Below, in pieces: positions 37,476 to 46,353 of a DNA stretch of 64,000 nucleotides. The stretch comes from Candidatus Nitrosacidococcus sp. I8 (GTDB lineage: Bacteria; Pseudomonadota; Gammaproteobacteria; Nitrosococcales; Nitrosococcaceae). The stretch spans positions 1,412,275 through 1,476,274 of the forward strand of contig NZ_OX241534.1 in NCBI RefSeq assembly GCF_945836005.1, read 5' to 3'. Every line of letters starts with the position of its first letter. The stretch's first letter is position 1. The translations under genes and the position numbers were made by a program. The notes beneath the pieces were generated by a model. The model worked only from the letters and a program-made list of their open reading frames with translations, had not been told where the DNA came from and did no database searches.

Positions 37476-37630
37476 AGTATTTAAGTACCTTTATGGTGTT
37501 AGGCTTGGCATAAAGATACAAACTCTAAGGGAAAATCCAAAGGATAGTCTCTCTTTATTTCAAAGAAATTATAAAATTGAGTGGCTATAGAATAACTAAT
37601 TAATTTCAAATCAATAAGAGAATAAAAAAA

Positions 37631-38371
37631 CTAGGAATGTTTTTTTAAATACTCATTTAAGGCAGGTAACAAATTGCCGGGTCGAATCATTTGGTCACTA
37701 AGTTCTCGCCCTGCCGTAAGCTCTTCCCAGCTCATTTTTATACTTATCTTTTTTTGTGCTTTTCTTGCTTTACTGTTACTAACAGCAGCAGTACGGACCA
37801 AAGCATAGGAGACTACCTTATTTTTAGGTGCGCCACGACCATGGTAATACATCACCCCTAAGTTATATTGTGCATCGGTTAACCCTTGATTAGCAGCTCG
37901 TTGATACCAATGTACTGCTCTTTTATTACTTTGAATCACACCGATACCATTGGCGTACAACACACCTAAATTAAATTGAGCATCTGCCAGTCCCTGATCA
38001 GCTGCTTTTTGGTACCAGTTAGCAGCTTTTATATCATCTTGAACAATCCCAATGCCATTGAGATACATGACTCCTAAATTATTTTGTGCCGAAGCGTGTC
38101 CTTGTTCAGCAGCCTTTTGGTACCAATAGACGGCCTTTTTATCATCTTGAGCAGCACCGATGCCATTGTGATACATCACCCCTAGATTATTTTGCGCTCC
38201 TGAATCCCCTTGATTGGCTAGCTTTGTCAGTAAATCAAATGCAGTCTTATAATCTTTACGATCATAGGCAGCCACTGCTGCATTAAATTCTGCACTGGTA
38301 TCTGCCCAGTTAAGCTGAGGGAAAAGAAATAACCCAATGAATAGCAGAGGAAAAAGTGTGTATTTTTTCAT
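37631..38371 (-). CDS. Sel1-repeat (SLR) protein, paralogue 3
   Basis: 246 aa. A signal peptide (MKKYTLFPLLFIGLFLFPQLNWA) is followed by four Sel1 repeats ('AQNNLGVMYHNGIGAAQDDKKAVYWYQKAAEQG') and the same conserved tail 'KMSWEELTAGRELSDQMIRPGNLLPALNEYLKKHS'. It is the most upstream of the three tandem copies and may carry the promoter for all three. Repeat number and loop sequences differ between copies, so they are not recent exact duplicates. Confidence 0.9.
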   Translation of the reverse strand: MKKYTLFPLLFIGLFLFPQLNWADTSAEFNAAVAAYDRKDYKTAFDLLTKLANQGDSGAQNNLGVMYHNGIGAAQDDKKAVYWYQKAAEQGHASAQNNLGVMYLNGIGIVQDDIKAANWYQKAADQGLADAQFNLGVLYANGIGVIQSNKRAVHWYQRAANQGLTDAQYNLGVMYYHGRGAPKNKVVSYALVRTAAVSNSKARKAQKKISIKMSWEELTAGRELSDQMIRPGNLLPALNEYLKKHS

Positions 38372-38875
38372 GAAAATTAAGATAGATTTTTAGCTCTAAC
38401 TAAATTGTATAAATACTTTATATAGAAAAAGCTTAGATAAGCATTATTTTAAAAGCCACCCAAAAAATCTCAGCATAGTCAAATTCTAACAAGGAAATAT
38501 TCTATTTTTCCTATATTACCCACTTACTTTAAACATAAAAACGAAATTTTCCCTTTAATAGGGTAATTATTCCTTCTCCAGTATTTGTTCCTAATCCCAA
38601 TGAATTTAGCTAAAACTTAAGAGCAAATGGCATTATTTGGTCTAAAGTAATAAGCATATTTTGTAAGACTTAATTAATTTTAAATATAGATTTATATAAC
38701 CAAATATCGTATTAATTATATAAAAAAAATTACTTTATCTTTTTCATAAAATTCCTATAATAGATTTTTATAAAAATAATTTTTTTCATAGTTTTTCAAA
38801 AAACCATCATATATAACAAACACCATTAAAAAAAACTAATTTTTGTTTCCATCTTAGTTTAAAGGCTAATAATAT
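38372..38875. other. AT-rich intergenic region
   Basis: About 500 bp between the divergent Sel1 gene and the second PEP-CTERM gene, extremely AT-rich with many A- and T-tracts. I see no open frame, tRNA or convincing GG-N10-GC sigma-54 element here, unlike the region before the first PEP-CTERM gene. It must hold promoters for both flanking genes, but none can be picked with confidence. Confidence 0.5.
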
Positions 38876-39520
38876 ATGATTAAATTTTTATTAAGGTTGA
38901 TGGTAGGTGTATTGGCGACGATCAACATAGCTCAGGCCGATATCATTTATCACTGGGTGCCTAGTGCACCACTCCCTGGAGGATCACCCACCAATAAAGG
39001 AGATATATGGATTACTGGTGGAGAAATTACGATTAACGATGATGTGTTTGAAACATCTCTCAATGATGGTTATGTGATTGGATCTTCTACTCCACCAATA
39101 TCTTTCAGCATTAATTTATCTAGTACCACTATGGGGGATAGCATCTTCAGCGGAAATACTAATAGTTTGGCTTTTCCTTATGCTACAGACGTACCACTTA
39201 CAAATGCTGGCTTTGAGATAAACAGTCTTTATTTTGGTGATGAAATATTACCGACTACTGATGTAACCAGCTCGTTGTCTGGGGTAATTGCTTTTGATAA
39301 TGTGGAAAGTCCAACATATTCTATTGCAATTTCTCCAACTTCAAATACAGGTAATGCATGGTCAGTGGTAATTATAGATCCTGATCATCCTAAGGGAATA
39401 GGCGGTACATCCTTGGGCAGTTTTGTAAGTAATGTTCCTGAGCCTAACACTTTACTGTTGTTTAGTTTAGGCGTTTTTGGATTCATTACCTTATCTAGGT
39501 TAAAGCAAGAACCCATTTAG
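38876..39520 (+). CDS. PEP-CTERM sorting domain-containing secreted protein
   Basis: 214 aa. The signal peptide is MIKFLLRLMVGVLATINIAQA. A beta-rich body of unknown fold follows ('GDIWITGGEITINDDVFETSL'). The sorting signal VPEPNTLLLFSLGVFGFITL begins at residue 187, followed by SRLKQEPI. It is expected to be processed by exosortase XrtA and placed in the extracellular matrix. It has no detectable similarity to the other PEP-CTERM protein outside the tail. It is a lone gene converging with the O-antigen ligase gene. Confidence 0.92.
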   Translation: MIKFLLRLMVGVLATINIAQADIIYHWVPSAPLPGGSPTNKGDIWITGGEITINDDVFETSLNDGYVIGSSTPPISFSINLSSTTMGDSIFSGNTNSLAFPYATDVPLTNAGFEINSLYFGDEILPTTDVTSSLSGVIAFDNVESPTYSIAISPTSNTGNAWSVVIIDPDHPKGIGGTSLGSFVSNVPEPNTLLLFSLGVFGFITLSRLKQEPI

Positions 39521-39536
39521 CTGATTATTTTGAATT

Positions 39537-39574
39537 CTCTAGGTATGTTTCTTAACTCTAAGAAATGCCTAGAG
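39537..39574. terminator. Inverted repeat between the PEP-CTERM and O-antigen ligase genes
   Basis: Outer stem CTCTAGG (39537-39543) with CCTAGAG (39568-39574), and inner stem TTTCTTA with TAAGAAA around an ACTC loop. There is no T-run, so termination is inferred from the position between converging genes. Confidence 0.55.
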
Positions 39575-39581
39575 AGTTAGG

Positions 39582-40886
39582 CTAGTTACTTACTACTTTT
39601 GAAGCTTTAGGTACAATTTTTGCTAGGGTTAAGACAATGAGCCACCAAGTTAGAGACGACCAATAACTGCCATAAAAAGCCATATGAGCATTTAGAGGAA
39701 ATAAGGAGACGAGCACGGCAATTGCCCAAGGCATGGCATCAGCTCGCTGACTCAGTGGTGCTCTCTTTATATAGCTCCAAAAAATCCAGCCAAATAATAA
39801 ATAGCCGATTATCCCTATTGCTCCAGCCTCTGCACCGATTTCAAGTAAAAATGAATGGGGATGGGTAGAGCAGCCATAAGTAGGTTGAGTAGATTCATAG
39901 AGGTTAACATTTTTAGGGTTTTTAGCAGTATATTCCTTACATGCCTGACGAAACCCCCTAACTCCAATTCCATTTAACCAGTGTTCTTTACCAATCATAT
40001 AAACTGTATTCCATAGAGGAAGACGATAAGAAGTGGCTAAATTAATAGCTTGATAATTCTGAGTGAAAAGACCTAAAGTTTGACTCATTCGCTGAGAAAA
40101 AGGGCTATAGAGTAGAGAAATAGGAATAAGTAATAGAATTCCTATACTCGCAATAAGTAAATGCCTTTTCCAGTACTGCCAAAATCCCATTTTAAAAAGA
40201 TATATTCCATAACAAATGCTTGCTATCACTAGCATAAACCATGCGACTCGTCGACCTGTAAACAGTATCACGACTACAAATAACAGCCCTAAAATCCACG
40301 CTAGCCATTGGTAAGATATATATCGGCGTAATCCTTCGAAATACAAGGGGGTAAACACAGCTAAAATATGCCCTAGACGAAGCTTAGGATAAAAAAACCC
40401 GCTAATATTGCCTTCATCTAGCGGGTAACCTAATAAGTTTTTACCCAAGATTAGCTGAATAATGCCATCTATAGAGCAAAGTGCCACCATCAATGTAATA
40501 GCAATTAATAAGTTATCTTGTATTTTCCTTTCTTTGCCTACTTGGAAAACTATGATTCCTGATAAAAAATATAGTAGGAAAGTAAAGCTAGTAGATAAAG
40601 TGGGAATAGGGGTTACCGAATCAGGCAGAGAGAATAATATAGGTAGCCAAAGACAAAGAAAAAGAAAAATAAAGGGGCGATAAATAGAGTTAGTTAAAAT
40701 TTTATTAGGTCTTTCAATAAGCTGATATAAGCCTAAAATAGCCATCACTACAATAGGTCGCATTGCATAGGCGTTAGTAGCTAATAAGGGAGGAAAAATA
40801 AAAACAAAGAAATAGCTATATTTATTTAACTGCTTAAGGAAGAGCCCAAAATATTTAAAGCCTTTCAACGCTATATTCACACCCAT
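39582..40886 (-). CDS. O-antigen ligase/polymerase family membrane protein (Wzy/WaaL type)
   Basis: 434 aa with about twelve hydrophobic segments and a large periplasmic loop near residues 255-350 that carries 'HWLNGIGVRGFRQACKEY' and 'THPHSFLLEIGAEAGAIG', the Wzy_C/WaaL signature with its functional histidine. It joins O-antigen or another glycan to lipid A-core, or polymerises repeat units. Start ATG 40886 overlaps the preceding GT9 gene by 10 bp and has GAGGAA directly before it inside that gene, so translation is coupled. Confidence 0.87.
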   Translation of the reverse strand: MGVNIALKGFKYFGLFLKQLNKYSYFFVFIFPPLLATNAYAMRPIVVMAILGLYQLIERPNKILTNSIYRPFIFLFLCLWLPILFSLPDSVTPIPTLSTSFTFLLYFLSGIIVFQVGKERKIQDNLLIAITLMVALCSIDGIIQLILGKNLLGYPLDEGNISGFFYPKLRLGHILAVFTPLYFEGLRRYISYQWLAWILGLLFVVVILFTGRRVAWFMLVIASICYGIYLFKMGFWQYWKRHLLIASIGILLLIPISLLYSPFSQRMSQTLGLFTQNYQAINLATSYRLPLWNTVYMIGKEHWLNGIGVRGFRQACKEYTAKNPKNVNLYESTQPTYGCSTHPHSFLLEIGAEAGAIGIIGYLLFGWIFWSYIKRAPLSQRADAMPWAIAVLVSLFPLNAHMAFYGSYWSSLTWWLIVLTLAKIVPKASKVVSN

Positions 40887-41872
40887 TTCCTCTTATTATT
40901 TTTTAATTCAATCGCTACTTCTTCAGGAAAGATAGCACTCATTCCTCCTTGAGTATCACTTGGCGTAATACTATGAATATATTGAGAGTGTTGCAGAGTA
41001 GGAGATGCACCAAATAACCCCCAAGCATGGGTATTTACCGCAGCTGCAATATTTAATACTCCTGTATCATTACCAATGTAGACATTACAAACTGCAAGTA
41101 ATGCTATTACCTGATCTAAGGGAAATCCAATCACTTTTTCTTGATGAATACCTAATTGCTGCAAATTCTGATAAATAGTTTGCCCTATAGCATGCTCAGA
41201 TTCTCCACCCACAATAAATACAGTACCTATCTCTTTTTTTAAAAGCCAAATGAGTTGAATAAAATTTAATTCCCCCCACTGCTTATAAGGCTCACTGCTT
41301 CCAATTCCAAGGACAATCCAAGGCCTAGGTAAGTGTTGAAAAGATTGGCGTATTAAGTCTCGAGACTTAGAATCAATAGTAAGTTGTGGTTCAGATTCTA
41401 CCGCAGGGATACCATTGATAGTTAGAAATTTCGTAGCAAGTGCCAAAGGATGATCTCGGGTTTCCTTTTGAGGTAAGGGTCTTAAATGGTTTAAAAAATA
41501 CCTTTGCAACCCCCTTCCATAACCTGCCCGCTTAGGAATACCAGCGATCCAACAAATAAAGGCATAGCGTAAACTTCCATGTAGGATCCAAGCTTGGCAA
41601 AAATTATGCTGCCGTAGTAATTTTGCTAGTCGAAACATCCCTAAAAACCCATCATGTATTCCGGGCTTACGATAAAGCCAAAGAATTTGCTTAATGGTAC
41701 TATCTGCTATTAATAGTTGGTGAGCTTGGCTTCCGAGTTTTGTAAGTAAAGTAATTCTCTTATCTGGCGTTGTATCTGCAATAGCATGGATGGTGGGTAA
41801 ATGCCAAATCATATCTCCAATGCCCGGTAAGGGTTGAATAATTAAAACAGAATAGGGATTTATGTTTGACAT
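40877..41872 (-). CDS. Glycosyltransferase family 9 (heptosyltransferase-like)
   Basis: 331 aa. 'VLIIQPLPGIGDMIWHLPTIHAIA' is a GT9 N-terminus with the Gly-Asp pair. 'WIVLGIGSSEPYKQW' and 'CNVYIGNDTGVLNIAAAVNTHAWGLFGASP' form the donor site. Gene order (GT4, GT9, O-antigen ligase) with 12-bp spacing and overlaps indicates one operon for LPS core/O-antigen assembly. Confidence 0.87.
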   Translation of the reverse strand: MSNINPYSVLIIQPLPGIGDMIWHLPTIHAIADTTPDKRITLLTKLGSQAHQLLIADSTIKQILWLYRKPGIHDGFLGMFRLAKLLRQHNFCQAWILHGSLRYAFICWIAGIPKRAGYGRGLQRYFLNHLRPLPQKETRDHPLALATKFLTINGIPAVESEPQLTIDSKSRDLIRQSFQHLPRPWIVLGIGSSEPYKQWGELNFIQLIWLLKKEIGTVFIVGGESEHAIGQTIYQNLQQLGIHQEKVIGFPLDQVIALLAVCNVYIGNDTGVLNIAAAVNTHAWGLFGASPTLQHSQYIHSITPSDTQGGMSAIFPEEVAIELKNNKRKWV

Positions 41873-41884
41873 AATTTATTGTTA

Positions 41885-43015
41885 TTAAGATAAGGAAGAG
41901 GGATAAAATTCCATATAACACGCTAAAGTTTTATCTATCATGGCTTGAAGGGTATATTTTTGATTTAAAGGAGGCACTTTAGGTGGGTTTTTAATCAATG
42001 CTACGATGCAATCGTATAACTTATCTATCTTTCCTAAAGGTATTCTTCCTTGAGGAAAAAGATTTTTTAATATTTCCCCTACCCCACCATGATCATATCC
42101 TACAACCGGAATTCCTAAACTTAAAGCTTCTAAAACAGTACGCCCAAAAGATTCTGGCTTCTTAGAAAGAGATAGTACAAAGTGAGATCTGGTATATATT
42201 TCCCGCATATTTCTACGATACCCTGTAAATGTGATGGCACTTTCTAGATTTTTAACTGAAATTAGCTGCTTAATTTTATGGAAGTATCCTTGGCGACTAG
42301 GATGAGTATCACCGACGATTAATCCATGGACTCGATATTGAGTTTTAATTAATTTTTCTATTAATACAATAAAATCTTCATGGCCTTTAAGGGACGTTAA
42401 TCGCCCAGGTAAGGTTAAAACTACCTTATTTCGAAGTTGAGGATAGGTACGATGCCAATTCTCTAGCCATTGCTGATTAGGTTGATATCCATAAGGGTAA
42501 TCTTCTGGATCAATACCCCGAGGAATAAGCGTAATATTTGCAACTGGTGTTTTAGGATAGTGAGTTCTAATATACTGATAAGCCGTTTCAGATACCGCAA
42601 TCACCTTCTCTCCTTTTGTCATAATTGCACTATAGGGATTGGCTGAATAAAGCCCATGAACGGTGGTTATAAAATGAGGTTTAGGTAATTTTTTAATACT
42701 CTTCCAAGCCAACCAAGCAATCCATGCTGGCACCCTAGATCGGGCGTGAAGAATATCTATTTTTTGTGTCAATAGAAAATTTCGTAATTTTGATATAAGT
42801 AATAAGGTGCGAAAAGATTTAACGCCAATAGGCCACAAGTAATGCTCACTGCCTTCAGCAACAAGTTGATCTACTAAACGCCCTCCCCTAGAGATGACAA
42901 GAGAGCGATGACCTTTTTTAACTAACGCATTAGCAATCTCTAAGGTACCTCTTTCAACTCCTCCTGATTCTAAGTCAGGAAGCAGTTGAAGCACAGTCAA
43001 TCGCTGAGATGGCAT
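41885..43015 (-). CDS. Glycosyltransferase family 4
   Basis: 376 aa, GT-B fold. 'QLLPDLESGGVERGTLEIANALV' at the start, 'VVLTLPGRLTSLKGHEDFIVLIEKL' at the hinge and 'LSLSKKPESFGRTVLEALSLGIPVVGYDHGGVGEIL' with the E-x7-E pair at the donor site are typical of GT4 enzymes of LPS cores. It starts only 3 bp after the stop of speE and is followed by a GT9 and an O-antigen ligase gene, so the four genes appear to be cotranscribed. Confidence 0.9.
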   Translation of the reverse strand: MPSQRLTVLQLLPDLESGGVERGTLEIANALVKKGHRSLVISRGGRLVDQLVAEGSEHYLWPIGVKSFRTLLLISKLRNFLLTQKIDILHARSRVPAWIAWLAWKSIKKLPKPHFITTVHGLYSANPYSAIMTKGEKVIAVSETAYQYIRTHYPKTPVANITLIPRGIDPEDYPYGYQPNQQWLENWHRTYPQLRNKVVLTLPGRLTSLKGHEDFIVLIEKLIKTQYRVHGLIVGDTHPSRQGYFHKIKQLISVKNLESAITFTGYRRNMREIYTRSHFVLSLSKKPESFGRTVLEALSLGIPVVGYDHGGVGEILKNLFPQGRIPLGKIDKLYDCIVALIKNPPKVPPLNQKYTLQAMIDKTLACYMEFYPSSLS

Positions 43016-43018
43016 CTA

Positions 43019-43870
43019 TTATTCAGAATGAATGCAGCGTAAAAATTCAGGAAGTGCTAAGGCTGCTTGATGAATATCAGCGTTGTAATAGTGGGTAGGA
43101 AAAATTTTACTTTGAGAATCTGTTTTTCTAAATTGGGTAAGGTTTTTCCCTGCTAAGGTAAGACTCCACCACCCTGAAGGGTAAACACACTGAGGATAAG
43201 TGAGAGTTCTGGTTTTTAAAAACCCTGCCTTTTTCATCTCTTCATGAATACTCTTAATCAGAGGTTGATGAATTAAAGGGGATTCGCTTTGTTGAACCAA
43301 AATTCCCTCTGTACCAAGTAAGCGATAACAATGAGTGTAAAATGGGGCTTGAAATAATCCTTCAGCAGGACCAATGGGATCGGTGCTATCAATAATAATA
43401 ATATCCATACTATTATCGGGTGCTTCAGCTACAAAACGGATTCCGTCCTCAAAGTAAAAATGCGCTCTTGAGTCATGGTTACTTTCACATAGGTTAGGAA
43501 AATATATCTCCGAAAGACGAGTGACTCGTTCATCAATTTCTACCTGTACCGCATATTCTATCTGGGGATGTTTTAATACTTCTCGTAAGGTGCCACAATC
43601 TCCCCCACCAATAATAAGCACCCGTTTTGGGTTAGAATGGGTAAATAGTGAAACATGAGACATCATCTCATGGTAAAGAAAATTATCCCGATCCGAGAGC
43701 ATAATATAGCCATCAATCACCATCAATCGACCAAAGGTTTTGGTTTGGTAAATTTCAATATGCTGGTAGGGAGTTGTCTCCTCATGGAGCTTCTTTTCAA
43801 TAGCAAGAGAAAATGCAATTCCCGTTTTTTCTCCAATTTCAGTAAACCATTCTGTATTATTTAATTTCAT
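43019..43870 (-). CDS. speE: Spermidine synthase (polyamine aminopropyltransferase)
   Basis: Transfers an aminopropyl group from decarboxylated S-adenosylmethionine to putrescine. 283 aa. 'TKTFGRLMVIDGYIMLSDRDNFLYHEMMSHV', the cosubstrate motif 'VLIIGGGDCGTLREVLKH', and the catalytic segment 'IIIDSTDPIGPAEGLFQAPFY' with the Asp pair are all present. It diverges from speA (arginine decarboxylase) across a 64-bp spacer, so both arms of spermidine supply may be regulated together. A glycosyltransferase operon follows it without a gap. Confidence 0.96.
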   Translation of the reverse strand: MKLNNTEWFTEIGEKTGIAFSLAIEKKLHEETTPYQHIEIYQTKTFGRLMVIDGYIMLSDRDNFLYHEMMSHVSLFTHSNPKRVLIIGGGDCGTLREVLKHPQIEYAVQVEIDERVTRLSEIYFPNLCESNHDSRAHFYFEDGIRFVAEAPDNSMDIIIIDSTDPIGPAEGLFQAPFYTHCYRLLGTEGILVQQSESPLIHQPLIKSIHEEMKKAGFLKTRTLTYPQCVYPSGWWSLTLAGKNLTQFRKTDSQSKIFPTHYYNADIHQAALALPEFLRCIHSE

Positions 43871-43934
43871 TCATACCTTCTTGTTGATTAAATTTTAAAA
43901 TCTAACATACTAGCCTTTTATATTTTCAGTGAGA

Positions 43935-45827
43935 ATGACAGTAGAAATGACATGGAACATTCAAAATGCTAAAGATTTATATAATATTCCTCATTGGAGT
44001 GAGGGGTATTTTAGTATTAATGAACAAGGCTATATCACTGCTCATCCTCACGGACCAAATAGTTCTCTAAGCATTGATCTCTATCAAGTAAGCCAAGAAG
44101 CACTAAAAACAGGGCTTTCTTTCCCTATATTGGTACGGTTTTCTGAGATATTACATCACCGAGCAAAGAGTTTATGCACTAGTTTTCATCATGCTATGGA
44201 AGCTATTAACTATCAAGGTAATTTTACTGCAGTTTATCCTATTAAAGTGAATCAGCAGCGGCAGGTTATCCAAGAGATATTAACCGCAGACTCAGAACAT
44301 ATTGGATTAGAAGCTGGAAGTAAGCCGGAGTTACTTGCAGTGATGAGTTTGTCTAACCCCAATGGTCTTATTATTTGTAATGGTTATAAAGATAGGGAAT
44401 ATATTCGCCTTGCCCTCATCGGGAGAAAATTAGGGCTACAAATTTATTTAATTGTTGAGAAGCCCTCCGAGCTTGAACATATTATTAAAGAATCCCAAGA
44501 CTTGGATATTACCCCTTTATTAGGGGTGCGGGTACGACTTGCCTCCCTTGGAAAAGGAAAATGGCAGAATACAGGGGGGGAAAAAGGTAAATTTGGTCTC
44601 ACCTCCTCTCAGATACTCTCTATGATTCATCGGTTAAAACAGGTAAATCTGTTAGATTGCTTAACATTGCTACATTTTCATATGGGATCTCAGCTAGCTA
44701 ATATTAGTGATATTCAACAAGGTATCCAAGAGGCAGGTCATTATTACGTATCGCTGCATGCTCTAGGCGTACCTCTCACTACCATAGATGTGGGTGGTGG
44801 ATTAGGCGTAGATTATGAGGGTACCCATACTCGAAGTTTCTGCTCTATTAATTACACTATTTCTGAGTACGCTCAAAAGATTGTCCAAGGATTATGGGAA
44901 ATCTGCCAAGCACATCATTTATCTCACCCTAATATTATTACTGAAGCAGGTCGTACTATGACTGCCCATCATGCAGTGCTGATAAGTAATATTGTGGATG
45001 TAGAGCCTGCACCTATTAAGAATAGTCTTATTGTGCCTACTGATAAATTACCTATTATTCAAAAACTATGGAGTGATTATCAGAATCTTACGCGCCGATC
45101 AGCTATAGAAACCTACCACAATGCTAGCCAAGCAGTGGCAGATTCTTTAAAAATGTTTAACTATGGTGTCATTAATATTGAGCAGCGAGCACAGATTGAA
45201 CAACTTTATTTTGTGCTATGTGATCGAATTCGCTCTTTTTTACAACCTCAGATTAAAGCTCATCGAGAGATTATCGAAGAACTAGAAGGAAAATTAATTA
45301 CTAAGTATTTTTGTAACTTTTCCTTATTTCGATCCCTTCCGGACTCTTGGGCAATTAATCAGGTTTTTCCTATTGTACCTTTACAAAGACTCACTGAAGC
45401 ACCCACAGAGCGGGTATGGATAGAAGATCTAACATGTGATTCGGATGGGCGGGTAGATCTCTATGTATGCGGGGATGGATCTGAAACTAGCTTGCCGCTA
45501 CATTCAATAAACGTTAATGAACCTTACTTACTTGGGTTTTTCTTAATAGGTGCTTATCAAGAAATCCTTGGGGATATTCATAATCTATTTGGAACTACTG
45601 ATTCGGTTCATGTAAAAAGCGATCCTCAAGGAGGGTTTCAATTACACTCTCCTCTAAAGGGAGATCAGATTGAAACTGTTCTTACTCAAGTACATTTTGC
45701 CCCTGCAGAAATAAGAGCAAATTTATTTTCTAAACTCAAGCAATTAAGTCTTAATCCCAATCAAGCCCAGCGTTATCTGCAAGAATTTGAAGCTGGGCTT
45801 AAAGGGTCTACCTATTTAGGAGATTAA
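43935..45827 (+). CDS. speA: Biosynthetic arginine decarboxylase
   Basis: PLP enzyme converting arginine to agmatine, the entry to putrescine and spermidine. 630 aa. The PLP lysine is in 'AVYPIKVNQQRQVI'; 'LLHFHMGSQLANI', 'IDVGGGLGVDYEGTHT', 'ITEAGRTMTAHHAVLI' and 'CDSDGRVDLYV' (the active-site CDSD) are the SpeA set. Starts in frame are GTG 43929, ATG 43935 and ATG 43947; no Shine-Dalgarno match clearly decides, and I use the first ATG. It diverges from speE. Confidence 0.96.
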   Translation: MTVEMTWNIQNAKDLYNIPHWSEGYFSINEQGYITAHPHGPNSSLSIDLYQVSQEALKTGLSFPILVRFSEILHHRAKSLCTSFHHAMEAINYQGNFTAVYPIKVNQQRQVIQEILTADSEHIGLEAGSKPELLAVMSLSNPNGLIICNGYKDREYIRLALIGRKLGLQIYLIVEKPSELEHIIKESQDLDITPLLGVRVRLASLGKGKWQNTGGEKGKFGLTSSQILSMIHRLKQVNLLDCLTLLHFHMGSQLANISDIQQGIQEAGHYYVSLHALGVPLTTIDVGGGLGVDYEGTHTRSFCSINYTISEYAQKIVQGLWEICQAHHLSHPNIITEAGRTMTAHHAVLISNIVDVEPAPIKNSLIVPTDKLPIIQKLWSDYQNLTRRSAIETYHNASQAVADSLKMFNYGVINIEQRAQIEQLYFVLCDRIRSFLQPQIKAHREIIEELEGKLITKYFCNFSLFRSLPDSWAINQVFPIVPLQRLTEAPTERVWIEDLTCDSDGRVDLYVCGDGSETSLPLHSINVNEPYLLGFFLIGAYQEILGDIHNLFGTTDSVHVKSDPQGGFQLHSPLKGDQIETVLTQVHFAPAEIRANLFSKLKQLSLNPNQAQRYLQEFEAGLKGSTYLGD

Positions 45828-45830
45828 ATG

Positions 45831-46208
45831 CTAAAAGCGGAAAAAAACCCAACTAGGAGTTACTAAATTTGTATCTTCTAAGTTAGGACCAGTGTTAAAC
45901 CGCTTTTCAAAATCCCCTTTGCCATTAATATCTACTAAGTAATAAGAAGGGCCAGCCATGGGTGTAACTTTAACCTTATAGAGCTTACCGTTAAGCCGGT
46001 ATTCTTTGATTTGTGTATCTCCATCCTGAATAATTTTAACTTCAGGACCTGTAGAGTCGCCAGCCTGATCAGGTGCAGCAGGAGCACCTAAATCAGGTAA
46101 AGAACTTTCTATATCATCAATATCAGTAACTGCAAACCCCGGTATAGCAAATGAAATTCCAAGAATTAAAACGAGTAAATATAAATAATTAAGTATACGC
46201 ATAACCAT
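45831..46208 (-). CDS. DUF2782 family exported protein
   Basis: 125 aa. A signal peptide (about residues 1-26, MVMRILNYLYLLVLILGISFAIPGFA) is followed by an acidic linker and the DUF2782 core 'VKIIQDGDTQIKEYRLNGKLYKVKVTP..GPSYYLVD', ending 'SWVFFRF'. This small family is common next to polA in gammaproteobacteria, as here. The function is unknown. Starts at ATG 46208 and at the third residue are both possible. It converges with speA, with 3 bp between the stops. Confidence 0.88.
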   Translation of the reverse strand: MVMRILNYLYLLVLILGISFAIPGFAVTDIDDIESSLPDLGAPAAPDQAGDSTGPEVKIIQDGDTQIKEYRLNGKLYKVKVTPMAGPSYYLVDINGKGDFEKRFNTGPNLEDTNLVTPSWVFFRF

Positions 46209-46353
46209 GTCCCCCTTAAATTTTTGCCATGGCTTTCTTCTATTCTACCAAGTAATTTCTCCTATATCTTAGAAATCATGTAAAAATTCTACAGCTTTAA
46301 TTTAAACTACTTATTACAAGTACTATTTAAAATTAAATATAGTTCAGTTTTTA

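Noticed and set aside
36480-37630. CRISPR-like periodicity in the Sel1 region
   Set aside because: The roughly 108-bp period is coding (36-residue Sel1 repeats) and the units are diverged; there are no constant repeats with unique spacers.
38640-38875. Sigma-54 promoter before the second PEP-CTERM gene
   Set aside because: Every GG in the region was checked and none has GC exactly 10 bp downstream.
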